DNA of 64,000 nt, from NCBI RefSeq assembly GCF_001011035.1, contig NZ_CP011492.1, forward strand, positions 744,001 through 808,000, given 5' to 3'. This DNA comes from Streptomyces sp. CNQ-509 (lineage in GTDB: Bacteria > Actinomycetota > Actinomycetes > Streptomycetales > Streptomycetaceae). The translations under genes were made by a program, and so were the position numbers. The notes under the pieces are model-generated. The model saw only the letters and a program-made list of their open reading frames with translations, was not told the origin of the DNA and searched no databases. Positions 41,493 to 53,151 of this stretch are shown here, piece after piece; positions within the stretch are counted from its first letter, which is position 1; the number at the start of each line of letters is the position of its first letter.

Positions 41493-43785
41493 GCTGCCCG
41501 CCGAAGCCACCAGCTTCGTCGGCCGCCGGCAGGAACTCGCGCTGCTCGACGCCTGTCTGCGGCAGGCCCGCCTGGTCACGCTCACCGGACCCGGCGGGGT
41601 GGGCAAGACCCGCACCGCCGTGCGCGGCGCGCACCGGCTGCGCTCCCGCTTCCCCGACGGCGTCACCCTCGTCCCGCTCTCCGCCCTCGCCGACCCTCGG
41701 CTGCTGCCCAACACCGTCGCCGCCGCACTCGACCTGCCGGAGCAGACCGCGCTGCCGGCGCAGGACGCGCTCGCCGCGTACCTCAAGGACAAGACGGCGC
41801 TGCTCATCCTCGACACCTGCGAGCACCTGGTCGACGCCTGCGCCGTGCTCACCGAGGAACTGCTGCGTGCCGCCCCGCAGTTGCACGTCGTCGCCACCAG
41901 CAGGCAGCCCCTGGACGTGGCGGGCGAGCACATCCTGCCGATCCCGCCGCTGGCCGTCCCGGACTCGGGGCCCGCGGACGACGCGCTGCAGTTGTTCACC
42001 GACCGGGCCGCCGCGGCCGTGCCCGGCTTCACCGTCGACGACGACAACCGCGCCGACGTCCTCGCCCTCTGCCGCCGCCTCGACGGCATCCCGCTCGCCA
42101 TCGAACTGGCCGTCAGCCGGCTGCGAGTGCTCTCCCCCGAGGAGATGCTCAACCGGCTCGACCACCGCTTCCAACTGCTCACCGGCGGCCGGCGCACCGC
42201 CGTGCCGCGGCACCAGACGCTCCGTACCACCATCGGCTGGAGCTACGATCTGTCCACCGAGCCCGAGCGGCTGCTGTGGTCGCGGCTCGCGGTGTGCGCC
42301 GGGGAGTTCAGCCTGGACGTCGCCGAGGCGGTCGGCGCGGAGGGGGCGCTGCCCGTCGAGGGGGTGCTCGACGCGCTGATCGGGCTGGTGGAGAAGTCCG
42401 TGGTGCTGCGAGTGGAGTCCGAGCACGGCACCCGCTACCGGATGCTGGACACCATCAGGGAGTTCGGCCTGGAACAGCTCGGCCCCGGCGCCGAGGCGGA
42501 GCGCACCCGGCGCCGGCACCGCGACCACTTCCTGCGCCGGGCCCGGTTCTTCGACGCCGAGTGGACCGGCGACCGGCAGGCGGTGCTGCTGCGGGAGATG
42601 GTGCGCGACCAGGCGGACGTACGGGTCGCGCTGGAGTTCTGCGTCGCCGACCCGGACGACCCCTCCGCGGGCCTGCGGATGGCCACGCTGCTGTGGGGCT
42701 ACTGGCACTGCACCGGGCTGCTCACCGAGGGTCGCTACTGGCTGCGCCGCGCCCTGGACCGCTGCCCTGAGGACCGCCCGGAGCGGGTGAAGGCGCTCTG
42801 GCTGACCTGCTGGTTCATGGACATGCAGGGCGAGCGCGGCGACACCTTCGCGCTGCTGGACGAGGCCGAGGCCATCGCCCTGCGCATCGACGACCGTACG
42901 GGCCTCGCCTGGACCCGCACCTTCCGCCACCACTCCCGCTACTTCCGCGGCCGGACCGACGGCGTCGCCGAGGGCTTCGAGGCCGCCCGGCGGGAGCTGG
43001 CGGAGCAGGGCGACGAGACCGGGCTGCTCATGAGCGGCTTCATCGTGGGCTTCTTCCACGTCCTCAACGGCGGTACGGGCGAGGGCATCGCGCTCAGCGA
43101 GGACTCCCTCCGGCGCAATGCGGCCACCCCGGCCGAGCTCTGGTCGCGCGGCTGGGCGCTGTGGGTCAAGAGCATCGGCCTGTGGCTCAAGGGCGAGCAC
43201 CTGGAGAGCATCGAGTGCGCCAGGCAGGGCATCCGCGCCAAGGCGGTGCTGCACGACCTGACGGGCGTCGCGCACTTCCTGGAGGGCTTCGCCTGGCGGG
43301 CGGCGGAGCTGCGGCACTTCGAGCGGGTGGCCGTGTTGCAGGGCGCGGCGGACGCGCTGTGGCGCCGGGCGGTGAAGGAGGCCAGGTTCGGCATCTGCGT
43401 CCTGCACGACCTGCACGGCGGCGCGGCGGACGCGGCCCGCGAGGCGCTGGGCAACGACGGCTACGACACCGCGTTCCGCGAGGGCGGCCGGCTGCCCACC
43501 AACGCCGCGGTGGCGCTGGCGCTCGCCGACGAGGCGGCGCCGGCCGCGCCCGCGGTACCGGCGCAGCCGCCGGGCGCGGGCGACGGGCTCACGCCGCGGC
43601 AGCGGCAGGTGGCGGGGCTGGTGGCCAGAGGGCTGACGAACCGGGAGATCGCCGAGAAGCTGGTGATCTCCAAACGCACGGTGGACGCGCACGTGGAACA
43701 CATCCTGGCGAAGTTCGGCTTCACCTCGCGCTCGCAGATCCCGGGCGTCCTCTCCGGCCCGCTGCACGCGCCCGTGGACGGATGA
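41467..43785 (+). CDS. NTPase-LuxR regulator (LAL/AfsR-like)
   Basis: 772 aa. An NB-ARC-type ATPase sits at the N-terminus, with Walker A GPGGVGKTR near 38-46, Walker B LLILDTCEHLVD near 113-124 and GIPLAIELAVSRL. A helical TPR-like region follows (about 330-680). A LuxR helix-turn-helix is at about 706-768 (LTPRQRQVAGLVARGLTNREIA, then KRTVDAHVEHILAKFGF). Such large regulators sense a ligand through the TPR region and activate transcription using ATP. Two adjacent ATG codons start it (41467, 41470). It overlaps the acyltransferase gene, so the two are probably co-transcribed. Confidence 0.9.
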   Translation: MMRNRSAGELPAEATSFVGRRQELALLDACLRQARLVTLTGPGGVGKTRTAVRGAHRLRSRFPDGVTLVPLSALADPRLLPNTVAAALDLPEQTALPAQDALAAYLKDKTALLILDTCEHLVDACAVLTEELLRAAPQLHVVATSRQPLDVAGEHILPIPPLAVPDSGPADDALQLFTDRAAAAVPGFTVDDDNRADVLALCRRLDGIPLAIELAVSRLRVLSPEEMLNRLDHRFQLLTGGRRTAVPRHQTLRTTIGWSYDLSTEPERLLWSRLAVCAGEFSLDVAEAVGAEGALPVEGVLDALIGLVEKSVVLRVESEHGTRYRMLDTIREFGLEQLGPGAEAERTRRRHRDHFLRRARFFDAEWTGDRQAVLLREMVRDQADVRVALEFCVADPDDPSAGLRMATLLWGYWHCTGLLTEGRYWLRRALDRCPEDRPERVKALWLTCWFMDMQGERGDTFALLDEAEAIALRIDDRTGLAWTRTFRHHSRYFRGRTDGVAEGFEAARRELAEQGDETGLLMSGFIVGFFHVLNGGTGEGIALSEDSLRRNAATPAELWSRGWALWVKSIGLWLKGEHLESIECARQGIRAKAVLHDLTGVAHFLEGFAWRAAELRHFERVAVLQGAADALWRRAVKEARFGICVLHDLHGGAADAAREALGNDGYDTAFREGGRLPTNAAVALALADEAAPAAPAVPAQPPGAGDGLTPRQRQVAGLVARGLTNREIAEKLVISKRTVDAHVEHILAKFGFTSRSQIPGVLSGPLHAPVDG

Positions 43786-43878
43786 CCGCGGCCCGGTTCG
43801 TACGGGAAAGGTGCGCCGGGCGTACGGAACGGGCCGGCCTCCCTACGGCGCGGCTCGTACGCCACGGCCCCCGCGGGG

Positions 43879-44895
43879 CTACAGCTCGTCCGGGTCGGCG
43901 CGCTCCAGCGCGGGGCGCGGGCCCGGCGCCACCTCGTCCAGCAGGTAGTCCGCGGCCACGGTGTCCGTGACCAGGCTCGTGACCAGCCCCGAGCGCAGCA
44001 CCGCCACGATCGCCTCGCGCTTGCGCGCGCCGCCCGCGATGGCGACCACCTCGGGAATCCGGCGCAGCCGGTCCGCCTCGACGGTGATGCACCGCTCCCC
44101 CAGGTCGCGGCCGATGCGCCGGCCCTCGGCGTCGAAGAGGTGCGCGGACATCTCGGCGGCGGCGCCCAGCGAGGCGTAGTGCGCGCGCTCCTCCTCGGAG
44201 AGCATGTCGTGCATGGCGGAGATGCCTTCCTCCCAGGAGCCGATGGAGACGGCGGCGACGGTCACCTTGTCGAAGTACTCGAAGGCGCGGGCCACCCCGG
44301 TCTGGCTGCGCAGCGCGGTGGCGGTGGCGGCGTCGGGCAGCAGCATCGGCGCGTAGATCGGGTGGGCCTCGCCGCCGGCGACCTCCGCGGCGCGGCGCAC
44401 GGCCTCCACGGAGCCGCGCTCCGCGGTGCCCGCGTCGTAGACGCCGGTGAGCTGCACGACGGTGCACGGGGGCAGCCGGTGCAGCGCCTGCGCCATGTTG
44501 ATCGTGGACCGGCCCCAGGCCAGGCCCAGCACATCACCCTCGGTGACCAGCTCGGCGAGGAGGTCGGCGGCGACGCTGCCGAGGTTCTCCGGGTCGCGGG
44601 TGTCGGGCACCGCGTCGGCCGGCGCCTCCACGACGACGGCGTGCCTGAGGCCGAAGCGGGCGCGCAGGGCGTCGGAGCGCTCGGCGTCGAGCTCGGCGGG
44701 GACGCGGATCTCGATCCGTACGAGGTCGCGCTCGAGCGCGGTCTCCAGCACCCGGGCGACCTTGAAGCGGCTGACGCCGAACTCGTCGGCGATCTGGATC
44801 TTGGACTTGCCCTCCAGGTAGAAGCGGCGGGCCATCGCCGCCGCCTGTACCAGCTCCGCGGGTCCCATCCGCGCAGCCGTCCGGCCCGTCGACAC
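43879..44895 (-). CDS. SorC/DeoR-type sugar-binding transcriptional regulator
   Basis: 338 aa. The N-terminal helix-turn-helix is near 20-55 (MARRFYLEGKSKIQIADEFGVSR), followed by the SorC sugar-phosphate-binding domain with GDVLGLAWGRSTINMAQAL, LTGVYDAG, SIGSWEEG and the C-terminal VAIAGGARKREAIVAVLRSGLV. GTG 44895 has AAGGAG 5 nt upstream. It lies upstream of and on the same strand as several genes but is separated by about 93 bp from its convergent neighbour. In Streptomyces this family member is often next to ribulose-phosphate epimerase, as here, suggesting a pentose-phosphate-type effector. Confidence 0.9.
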   Translation of the reverse strand: MSTGRTAARMGPAELVQAAAMARRFYLEGKSKIQIADEFGVSRFKVARVLETALERDLVRIEIRVPAELDAERSDALRARFGLRHAVVVEAPADAVPDTRDPENLGSVAADLLAELVTEGDVLGLAWGRSTINMAQALHRLPPCTVVQLTGVYDAGTAERGSVEAVRRAAEVAGGEAHPIYAPMLLPDAATATALRSQTGVARAFEYFDKVTVAAVSIGSWEEGISAMHDMLSEEERAHYASLGAAAEMSAHLFDAEGRRIGRDLGERCITVEADRLRRIPEVVAIAGGARKREAIVAVLRSGLVTSLVTDTVAADYLLDEVAPGPRPALERADPDEL

Positions 44896-45034
44896 GAGAT
44901 CTCCTTTGCTCTCCCCGGCGGAGCTGCTCGAAGGGGCTGCTCCGTCTTCAATACTTTCACGATCCCGGCCCGGAGGCGTCGGCTCCGAAGGGGCGCGGGC
45001 CGCGGGCGCGGGGCTGTGCCGGTGTGCGCGGGCG

Positions 45035-45724
45035 CTAGTGGCAGCCCGTCGCCCAGGGAGCCCCCTCGCCGGCCGCCTGCGCCTGGGCGCGCAGCGCCCG
45101 CACCGCGGCGGCCGGATCCTCGGCCCCGTACACCGCGGAACCGGCGACGAACACGTCCGCGCCCGCCTCGGCGCAGCGCTCGATGGTCTCCGCGGAGACA
45201 CCGCCGTCGACCTGCAACCACATCTCCAGGCCGTGCTTGGCGATCAGCTCCCGGGTGCGGCGCACCTTGGGCAGCATGATGTCCAGGAACGCCTGGCCGC
45301 CGAAGCCCGGCTCGACGGTCATGACCAGCAGCATGTCCAGCTCGGGCAGCAGGTCCTCGTACGGCTCGATGGGGGTGGCGGGCTTGAGGGCCATCGCGGC
45401 CCGCGCCCCCTTGGCGCGCAGCTCGCGCGCCAGGCGCACCGGCGCCGCGGCCGCCTCGGCGTGGAAGGTCACGGAGCCGGCGCCCGCGTCCACGAACGCG
45501 GGGGCCCAGCGGTCCGGCTCGTCGATCATCAGGTGGCAGTCCAGCGGGGTGTCGGTGGCCCGGCGCAGCGACTCGACGACCGGGACGCCGAGCGTCAGGT
45601 TGGGCACGAAGTGGTTGTCCATGACGTCGACGTGAAGCCAGTCGGCGCCCGACACCGCGTCCGCCTCCTCGGCGAGGCGGGCGAAGTCGGCGGAGAGGAT
45701 GCTGGGGTTGATCTGGACTGCCAT
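45035..45724 (-). CDS. rpe: Ribulose-phosphate 3-epimerase
   Basis: 229 aa TIM-barrel enzyme that interconverts ribulose-5-phosphate and xylulose-5-phosphate. Conserved blocks are [48 protein letters not shown] and [11 protein letters not shown], with metal/catalytic His, Asp and Glu in place. ATG at 45724. It is the last gene of the minus-strand housekeeping block starting at pyrC and is followed after 139 bp by the SorC-type regulator on the same strand. Confidence 0.95.
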   Translation of the reverse strand: MAVQINPSILSADFARLAEEADAVSGADWLHVDVMDNHFVPNLTLGVPVVESLRRATDTPLDCHLMIDEPDRWAPAFVDAGAGSVTFHAEAAAAPVRLARELRAKGARAAMALKPATPIEPYEDLLPELDMLLVMTVEPGFGGQAFLDIMLPKVRRTRELIAKHGLEMWLQVDGGVSAETIERCAEAGADVFVAGSAVYGAEDPAAAVRALRAQAQAAGEGAPWATGCH

Positions 45725-45873
45725 GCCCCCCAGCCTGCCATGCCCGCGCCGGGGCCGGGGCCGCGGTACCCGTGCCGCCACTCCCCGTTCACCGTGCGTG
45801 GGCCGGAATGTCGGGTTCGGCGCCGGGACCTTCCGCCGGGGGCCGTGGGCCGGGGGGACGCGGGCGGGGGGGC

Positions 45874-47292
45874 TCAGCCGGTGCGGCGCAGCAGCGCGAG
45901 GTACATCGCGTCGGTGCCGTGGCGGTGCGGCCAGAGCTGGATGTCGGGTCCTTCGCCGAGCTCCGGTACGCCGGGCAGCAGCGGCCGGGCGTCGACCAGC
46001 TCGGCGGCGGGGGCGCCGGCCGCCTTCAGCACGTCGTCGACGACGGCGCGGGTCTCGGCGGGGTGCGGGGAGCAGGTGACGTAGCCGACGACGCCCCCGG
46101 TGCGCACCGCCCGCAGCGCGTCCTCCAGCAGCGCCCGCTGGAGCGGCGCGAAGCCCTCCAGGTCCTCGGGGCGGCGGCGCCAGCGGGCCTCGGGGCGGCG
46201 GCGCAGGGCGCCCAGGCCCGTACAGGGGACGTCCACGAGGACGCGGTCGAAGCCGCCGGGGCGCCAGGCCGGGCGGGTGCCGTCGGCGACGACGACCTGG
46301 TACGGGCCCGGGTTACCGGCAAGGGCGCGGGCGACCAGCCGGGCCCGGTGCGGCTGCTTCTCGGCCGCCACCAGCGCCGCGCCGCGCTCGGCGGCCAGCG
46401 CCCCGAGCAGCGCCGCCTTGCCGCCGGGGCCCGCGCAGCCGTCGAGCCAGCGGGTGTCGGGGCCCTCCAGCGGGGCGTTCGCGAGCGCCAGCGCGACGAG
46501 CTGGCTGCCCTCGTCCTGCACGCCTGCCCGGCCGTCGCGCACCTCGTCCAGCGCGCCCGGGTCGCCGCCCTCGGCCAGCCGCACCGCGTACGGGGACCAG
46601 CGCCCCGGCAGCGTGTCCGGCCCGCTCAGCTCCGCCGGCGTGGCCCGTCCCGGGCGGGCGACGAGGGTGACCTCGGGGCGCTCGTTGTCAGCGGTCAGCA
46701 GCTCCTCCATCCCGGCCCTGCCGCCGCCGAGCGCGTCCCAGAGCGCGGAGACGATCCAGCGGGGGTGGGAGTGGACGACGGCGAGGTGTTCCTCGGGGTC
46801 GTCGGCGTAAGGCGGTGCCACCTCGGCCAGCCAGCCGTCCAGGTCGCGGGCGGCGATCTTGCGCAGCACGGCGTTGACGAACCGCGCCCGCCCGTCGCCC
46901 AGGACGACGCGGGCCAGCTCGACCGTCGCCGAGACGGCGGCGTGCGGCGGGATGCGGGTGCCGAGGAGCTGGTGGGCGCCGAGGCTGAGGACGTCGAGCA
47001 CCTCGGGGTCGACCTCGCGCAGCGGGCGGTCGACGCAGGCGGCGATGATCCGGTCGTACGTGCCCTGGCGGCGCAGCGTGCCGTAGACCAGCTCGGTCGC
47101 CAGTGCCGCGTCCCTGGCGTCGAAGCCGTCGCGCTGCCGGGCCTGCCTGAGCATGGGCGGCAGCACGAGGTTGGCGTAGGCGTCGCGCTCGTCGACCGCG
47201 CGGAGCGCGTCGTAGGCGAGGATCCGCACGGGATCCTTCTGCGGCCTGCGGTAGGGCTTGGCGGGCCGGCGACGGCGCGGCTGGTCGCTCAC
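45874..47292 (-). CDS. rsmB: 16S rRNA (cytosine-C5) methyltransferase RsmB/Sun type
   Basis: 472 aa. The N-terminal NusB-like RNA-binding domain is at about 20-165 ([35 protein letters not shown]). The C-terminal SAM methyltransferase has [14 protein letters not shown] as motif I and the catalytic/release cysteines in VDVPCTGLG and [11 protein letters not shown]. It would methylate a 16S rRNA cytosine (C967 in E. coli). GTG start at 47292. It is 42 bp downstream of fmt in the same transcript. Confidence 0.93.
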   Translation of the reverse strand: MSDQPRRRRPAKPYRRPQKDPVRILAYDALRAVDERDAYANLVLPPMLRQARQRDGFDARDAALATELVYGTLRRQGTYDRIIAACVDRPLREVDPEVLDVLSLGAHQLLGTRIPPHAAVSATVELARVVLGDGRARFVNAVLRKIAARDLDGWLAEVAPPYADDPEEHLAVVHSHPRWIVSALWDALGGGRAGMEELLTADNERPEVTLVARPGRATPAELSGPDTLPGRWSPYAVRLAEGGDPGALDEVRDGRAGVQDEGSQLVALALANAPLEGPDTRWLDGCAGPGGKAALLGALAAERGAALVAAEKQPHRARLVARALAGNPGPYQVVVADGTRPAWRPGGFDRVLVDVPCTGLGALRRRPEARWRRRPEDLEGFAPLQRALLEDALRAVRTGGVVGYVTCSPHPAETRAVVDDVLKAAGAPAAELVDARPLLPGVPELGEGPDIQLWPHRHGTDAMYLALLRRTG

Positions 47293-47334
47293 GTGAAATG
47301 TGCTCCGGGGCTGGCAGTTGCGTACACCGGAAGC

Positions 47335-48288
47335 CTACGCCCCGGCGGGCTCCGGCCCGTCGCCGAGGCGTTCGCCGGAGGCGATCCGCACCCCGCGCGC
47401 CCAGTCCGCCGCCGCCATCGGGCGCTTGCCCTGAGGCTGCACCCACTGCAGCTCCACGGCGTACGAACCGGTGCCGACGTGCACCGCGGACTTCCCCACG
47501 GCCAGCTCACCGGGCGCCAGGTCGGTGCGCTCGGGGCGGGGGGCAACCGAGCGGACCTTCAGCCGCTCGCCGCGGAACGTCGTCCAGGCGCCGGGTGCGG
47601 GGGAGCAGCCGCGGACCACGCGGTCCACGCGCAGCGCGGGGGCGGCGAAGTCCAGCCGCGCGTCCGCCACCTGGATCTTCGGCGCCGACGTCACCCCCTC
47701 GGCGGGCTGCGGCACGGCCTCGAGGCTGCCGTCCTCGATCCCGTCCATGGTGGCGGCGAGCAGCCCCGAGCCGGCCATGGCCAGCCGGGTCAGCAGGTCG
47801 CCGCTGGTGTCGGTGGGCCGCACCTGCTCGGTGACGACCCCGAACACCGGCCCGGAGTCGAGCCCTTCCTCGATCCGGAACGTGGTCGCGCCGGTCACCT
47901 CGTCGCCGGCGAGGATCGCGTGCTGCACGGGCGCGGCGCCGCGCCAGGCGGGCAGCAGCGAGAAGTGCAGGTTGACCCAGCCGTGCACCGGGATGTCGAG
48001 CGCGGGCTTGGGCAGCAGGGCGCCGTACGCGACGACGGGGCAGCAGTCGGGGCCGATGGCGCGCAACCGGTCGAGGAACTCCGGCTCCTTGGGCCGCCCG
48101 GGCTTCAGCACCTCGATGCCGGTCTCCTCGGCGCGCTGCGCGACCGGGCTCGCCACCAGCCGCCGGCCCCGCCCGGCGGGCGCGTCGGGCCGGGTGACGA
48201 CGGCGACGACCTCGTGCCGGTCCGACGCGAGCAGGGCGTCGAGGGCGGGTACGGCGACTTCCGGCGTACCGGCGAAAACGAGCCTCAT
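47335..48288 (-). CDS. fmt: Methionyl-tRNA formyltransferase
   Basis: 317 aa. It formylates initiator Met-tRNA using 10-formyl-tetrahydrofolate. The N-terminus [19 protein letters not shown], then [10 protein letters not shown], and the catalytic block [17 protein letters not shown] are present, with the C-terminal OB-like domain from about 205. ATG at 48288. The common partner def is not adjacent; priA lies upstream beyond a divergent small gene. Confidence 0.95.
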   Translation of the reverse strand: MRLVFAGTPEVAVPALDALLASDRHEVVAVVTRPDAPAGRGRRLVASPVAQRAEETGIEVLKPGRPKEPEFLDRLRAIGPDCCPVVAYGALLPKPALDIPVHGWVNLHFSLLPAWRGAAPVQHAILAGDEVTGATTFRIEEGLDSGPVFGVVTEQVRPTDTSGDLLTRLAMAGSGLLAATMDGIEDGSLEAVPQPAEGVTSAPKIQVADARLDFAAPALRVDRVVRGCSPAPGAWTTFRGERLKVRSVAPRPERTDLAPGELAVGKSAVHVGTGSYAVELQWVQPQGKRPMAAADWARGVRIASGERLGDGPEPAGA

Positions 48289-48338
48289 GGGCGGTGCGGA
48301 TCCTCTCGGCTGCTGCGTGGGGCGACATGGGGCGGTAG

Positions 48339-49100
<762 letters not shown>

Positions 49101-49396
49101 CAGCGGCCGCCCGGGGCCCGCGGTCGACGGCTGCCCCCTCCGTATGCACGCGCCAGTCCCCTGCCGTCCTGTGCCACGAGGGCCGGCCCGCACTCGTGCA
49201 TCCCGTCGAGTGCCGCCCCGCCCTCCCGGAGTCCGGCACGACGCCGACAGCGCGCACTCCTGACCCGCGCGGCGCCGCGGGCCCACCCGTGGCGACGGCG
49301 GGCGTCCCGTACCCTCCTGCGCCTCTGCGGCTCGTACCGCGCACGTACGGCTTCCCGGCACCCCCTCCCGGACCCCGCCGCCCCCGCAGGGAGCGG

Positions 49397-51529
49397 CTAG
49401 CCGATGTCCGGGGGGTCGATGCGGATGCGCAGGGGCGGGCCCGTACGGCGGGCCATGCGGGACGCCTGCGCCGCCTTCAGGGCCGCCGCCAGGGCGGCGC
49501 CGTGGCCCGGCGGGACCCGCAGCAGCACCCGCTCCCACGACTCCCCGGGCGCCGGGCCACCGCCCGGCGCACCCCGCCTGCCCGGCGACTCCGGCACCGG
49601 CACCGGGCCAAGCACCTCCGTCGACGCCGGCAGCCCCGCGTCGCCGACGAACGCCGTGACCGCCTCCCCCGGTCCCCAGACCGCCGCCATCCGGGACACC
49701 GGCGGGAAGCCCAGCTCCGCGCGCTCCGCCAGCTCGGTGCCGGCGAAGCCCGCCGGGTCCCAGCGCACCAGGGCCTGCACCGGACGCTGCGCCGGGTCCG
49801 CGACGACCGCCGCGACCCCGCCCTCGGCGGAGCCGCGGACCAGCGCCGCGGCGGTCAGCCAGCGCCGCAGCGCCTCCTCCCCGGCCCGCAGGTCCGGGCG
49901 GTTCAGCAGCGCCCAGCCGTCGAGGAGCAGCGCCGCCGCGTACCCCCCCTCCGCAACGGGCTCCGCGCCCGGCGTGCTGACGACCAGCGCCGGGGCGTCC
50001 GGCACCCGCGCCAGCACATGGTCGCGCCCCGACGTGCGCACCGGCACCGACGGGAACGCCCGCCCCAGCTCCTCCGCCGTCCGCCGGGCGCCGACGACCT
50101 GCGCGCGCAGCCGCGTGCCGCCGCACTCGGGGCACCGCCAGGCGTGCTCCCGGGTCGCGCACCAGCCGCACACCAGCGCCTCCCCGCGGCCCTCGCCGAC
50201 CAGCGGCCCCGCGCAGCGGGCGCAGCGCGCGGGCGCGCGGCAGCGGGCGCAGGCCAGCCGGGGCGCGTACCCGCGGCGCGGCACCTGCACCAGCACGGGA
50301 CCGGCCCGCAGCCCCTCCCGCGCGACCTGCCACGCGAGCGTCGGCAGCCGGGCTGCGCGGGCCGCCGCGTCGCGGGCCTGCTCGCTGTCGCCGACCGTGC
50401 GGACGAGCGGCGCCGCGGCCCGTACCGTCTCACGTGCGGCGGCGACGGGCTGGGCCCAGCCGCTCTCCACGTAGCGGGCGGCCTCGACGCTGCACGCGTG
50501 ACCGCCGACGAGGAGCCCGGTGTGCTCGCGGGCCGCGCGCAGGGCCAGGATCTCGCGGGCGTGCGGCTGCGGGGCGCGGTCGTCGGCATGCGAGGTGTCG
50601 GCGTCGTCCCAGATGGCGGCGAGCCCGAGGTCCCGTACGGGCGCGAAGGCGGCGGCCCGGGTGCCGACGACGCCGCGGACGGCGCCGCGGTTCACCGCGA
50701 GCCAGCGGCGGTAGCGGGCCTCGGGCCCGGCGTCGGCGGTGAGCAGCACGTGCCGGCCGCGCCCGACGAGGGCGGTCAGCGCCTCGTCGACGCGGACGGC
50801 GGCGCGGGCGTCGGGCAGCACCGCGAGGGCGCCGCGGCCGGCGGCGAGGGCGGCGGCGAGCGCGCGGGCCAGCTCGTCGGGCCAGTCGGGTCCCGGCAGC
50901 GCCGTCCACACCGCCCGCGGGGCGCCGCCGCCGGCCAGTGCGGCGAGGAGCCCGGGCCCGTTGGCGTAGCGCGCCCAGCTCCCGGCGTCCGGGGCGGGGG
51001 GCGGCGGGAGCGGGTCCGGCGAGGGCTTCTTCTCGGCACGGGCCATCCGCGGCGGCAGCGCGAGCTGGACGACGTCGGCGAGGGCGCCGGCGTACCGGTC
51101 GGCGACGGCCTGGCACAGGTCCAGGAGCTGCGCCCCCAGGACGGGCTCGGGCGAGAGGACCTGGGCAAGGGGGGCGAGGGTGCCGGGGAAGTCGCTGTCG
51201 GCGCGGCGCTCGACCACGTACCCGTTGATCAGCCCGCCGCCCTCGCGGCGCCCCTCGCGCTCGCCGGCGCCGAAGCGGACGCGGACGCGCACGCCGGGGC
51301 GCGCCTCGGCGTCCATCGCGGCGGGTACGGCGTAGTCGAAGAGGCGGTCGAGGTGGAGCAGGCCCTTGTCGACCAGGACGCGGGCGACGGGCAGTTCCTC
51401 GGCCAGCGCGGCGCCGCGCCAGGTGCGCGGGCGGGCGCGGGGGCCCTTGGCCTTGCGCACGGTCTCCCGGATGAGGGCGAGCTGCTCCGCGCCCTCGGGT
51501 GCCGCCTCCCGGCCGTCGTCGCTGCTCAC
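49397..51529 (-). CDS. priA: PriA-like primosomal protein with degenerate helicase motifs
   Basis: 710 aa. The N-terminal DNA-binding domain (VARVLVDKGLLHLDRLFDYAVP) and the zinc-binding module are kept: eight cysteines in CARC, CARC, CGWC and CPEC near 420-480. Walker A is lost (the position reads ALPGPDWPDELA instead of GSGKT), and the DEAH box reads IWDDAD. Actinobacterial PriA proteins commonly show this and are thought not to be active helicases, acting instead in replisome loading. GTG start at 51529. It lies between metK and fmt in the usual actinobacterial order. Confidence 0.9.
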   Translation of the reverse strand: MSSDDGREAAPEGAEQLALIRETVRKAKGPRARPRTWRGAALAEELPVARVLVDKGLLHLDRLFDYAVPAAMDAEARPGVRVRVRFGAGEREGRREGGGLINGYVVERRADSDFPGTLAPLAQVLSPEPVLGAQLLDLCQAVADRYAGALADVVQLALPPRMARAEKKPSPDPLPPPPAPDAGSWARYANGPGLLAALAGGGAPRAVWTALPGPDWPDELARALAAALAAGRGALAVLPDARAAVRVDEALTALVGRGRHVLLTADAGPEARYRRWLAVNRGAVRGVVGTRAAAFAPVRDLGLAAIWDDADTSHADDRAPQPHAREILALRAAREHTGLLVGGHACSVEAARYVESGWAQPVAAARETVRAAAPLVRTVGDSEQARDAAARAARLPTLAWQVAREGLRAGPVLVQVPRRGYAPRLACARCRAPARCARCAGPLVGEGRGEALVCGWCATREHAWRCPECGGTRLRAQVVGARRTAEELGRAFPSVPVRTSGRDHVLARVPDAPALVVSTPGAEPVAEGGYAAALLLDGWALLNRPDLRAGEEALRRWLTAAALVRGSAEGGVAAVVADPAQRPVQALVRWDPAGFAGTELAERAELGFPPVSRMAAVWGPGEAVTAFVGDAGLPASTEVLGPVPVPESPGRRGAPGGGPAPGESWERVLLRVPPGHGAALAAALKAAQASRMARRTGPPLRIRIDPPDIG

Positions 51530-51575
51530 CCTTCCGTCCTACCAGACGCGGCGGACACCCCGCCGGACGGCCGGA

Positions 51576-51599
51576 GGCCCCGGACCGCGGTCCGGGGCC
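51576..51599. terminator. Perfect 24-bp palindrome between metK and priA
   Basis: The half-site GGCCCCGGACCG is repeated in inverse with no spacer (51576-51599). It lies about 120 bp past the metK stop and could end the metK transcript, with priA having its own promoter. A zero-loop hairpin must open at its centre. Confidence 0.6.
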
Positions 51600-51721
51600 C
51601 CGGGATCGTCCGGCGGATCACCTACGGGCCCGCGGTGCGGCGCGGGACCTCAGTCGTCGCGCCGTCCGCGTACCGCGGCCCGGTGTGCGGACCGCGCTCC
51701 GCGGGGAAGCGGGATGGGCGC

Positions 51722-52933
51722 TCAGATGCCGGCGGCCTTGCGCAGCGCGTCGACGCGGTCGGTCCGCTCCCAGGTGAAGTCGGCCAGCGGGCGGCCGAAG
51801 TGGCCGTACGCGGCGGTCTGGGAGTAGATCGGGCGCAGCAGGTCCAGGTCGCGGATGAGCGCCGCCGGGCGGAGGTCGAAGACCTCGGAGATCGCGTTCT
51901 CGATCTTCTCGACGTCGACCGTCGCGGTGCCGAAGGTCTCGACGAAGAGCCCGACCGGCTCGGCCTTGCCGATCGCGTACGCCACCTGCACCTCGCAGCG
52001 CGAGGCCAGTCCTGCGGCCACGACGTTCTTGGCGACCCAGCGCATGGCGTACGCGGCGGAGCGGTCGACCTTGGACGGGTCCTTGCCGGAGAAGGCGCCG
52101 CCGCCGTGGCGGGCCATGCCGCCGTAGGTGTCGATGATGATCTTGCGCCCGGTGAGCCCGGCGTCGCCCATCGGGCCGCCGATCTCGAACCGGCCGGTGG
52201 GGTTCACCAGCAGGCGGTAGCCCTCGGTGTCCAGCTTGATGCCGTCGTCGAGGAGCGCCTTCAGCTCCGGCTCCACGACGAACTCGCGGATGTCGGGCGT
52301 CAGCAGCGAGTCCAGGTCGATGTCGGAGGCGTGCTGCGAGGAGACGACGACGGTGTCGAGCCGGGCCGCCTTGTCGCCGTTGTACTCGATGGTGACCTGC
52401 GTCTTGCCGTCGGGGCGCAGGTAGGGGATGGTCCCGTTCTTGCGGACCTCGCTGAGCCGGGCGGAGAGCCGGTGCGCCAGGTGGATGGGCAGTGGCATCA
52501 GCTCGGGCGTCTCGTCGCAGGCGTAGCCGAACATCAGGCCCTGGTCGCCGGCGCCCTGGAGGTCGAGGTCGTCGCCGCCGGATCCCTCGACCCGGCTCTC
52601 GTACGCGGTGTCCACACCCTGGGCGATGTCCGGCGACTGGGCGCCGATGGACACGGAGACACCGCAGGAGGCGCCGTCGAAACCCTTCTTCGACGAGTCG
52701 TACCCGATCTCCAGGATCTTGTTCCGCACGAGGGTCGCGATGTCGGCGTAACCGGAGGTAGTCACCTCGCCGGCCACGTGCACCTGGCCGGTGGTGATCA
52801 GCGTCTCGACCGCGACGCGCGAGTGCGGGTCGTCCTTGAGCAGAGCGTCGAGGATGGCGTCGCTGATCTGGTCAGCGATCTTGTCGGGGTGGCCCTCGGT
52901 AACGGACTCCGAGGTGAAAAGGCGGCGGGACAC
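51722..52933 (-). CDS. metK: S-adenosylmethionine synthetase
   Basis: 403 aa. It makes S-adenosylmethionine from methionine and ATP. The N-terminus [20 protein letters not shown], the flexible-loop region [12 protein letters not shown] and [19 protein letters not shown] are all conserved. The start is GTG 52933, after GGGGAG; a longer frame reaches into the gap but is not conserved. No SAM riboswitch is recognisable in the 218 nt upstream. Confidence 0.97.
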   Translation of the reverse strand: MSRRLFTSESVTEGHPDKIADQISDAILDALLKDDPHSRVAVETLITTGQVHVAGEVTTSGYADIATLVRNKILEIGYDSSKKGFDGASCGVSVSIGAQSPDIAQGVDTAYESRVEGSGGDDLDLQGAGDQGLMFGYACDETPELMPLPIHLAHRLSARLSEVRKNGTIPYLRPDGKTQVTIEYNGDKAARLDTVVVSSQHASDIDLDSLLTPDIREFVVEPELKALLDDGIKLDTEGYRLLVNPTGRFEIGGPMGDAGLTGRKIIIDTYGGMARHGGGAFSGKDPSKVDRSAAYAMRWVAKNVVAAGLASRCEVQVAYAIGKAEPVGLFVETFGTATVDVEKIENAISEVFDLRPAALIRDLDLLRPIYSQTAAYGHFGRPLADFTWERTDRVDALRKAAGI

Positions 52934-53151
52934 ATCGCTCCCCACGGTTGCAGCGGCTGCTGGCTGATCGGTTGCGGAACCCGGGCACGGCACTTCCGGG
53001 ACGGGCCCGCGGGCCATTTTATCCGGGAGTCTCGCTCGGGGGACAACCCGTCTCGGTCCCTGGATGCCCGTTGACCTGGGGAACAGCAGGTTCCCGCAGG
53101 AGTTCCCCCGGCAAGCAGCAATAATCTGCCGGAGTGTCGGTCGGGGGCGGC

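Noticed and set aside
52934..53151. SAM riboswitch upstream of metK
   Set aside because: No recognisable SAM-I, SAM-II or SAM-IV core blocks in the 218 nt.
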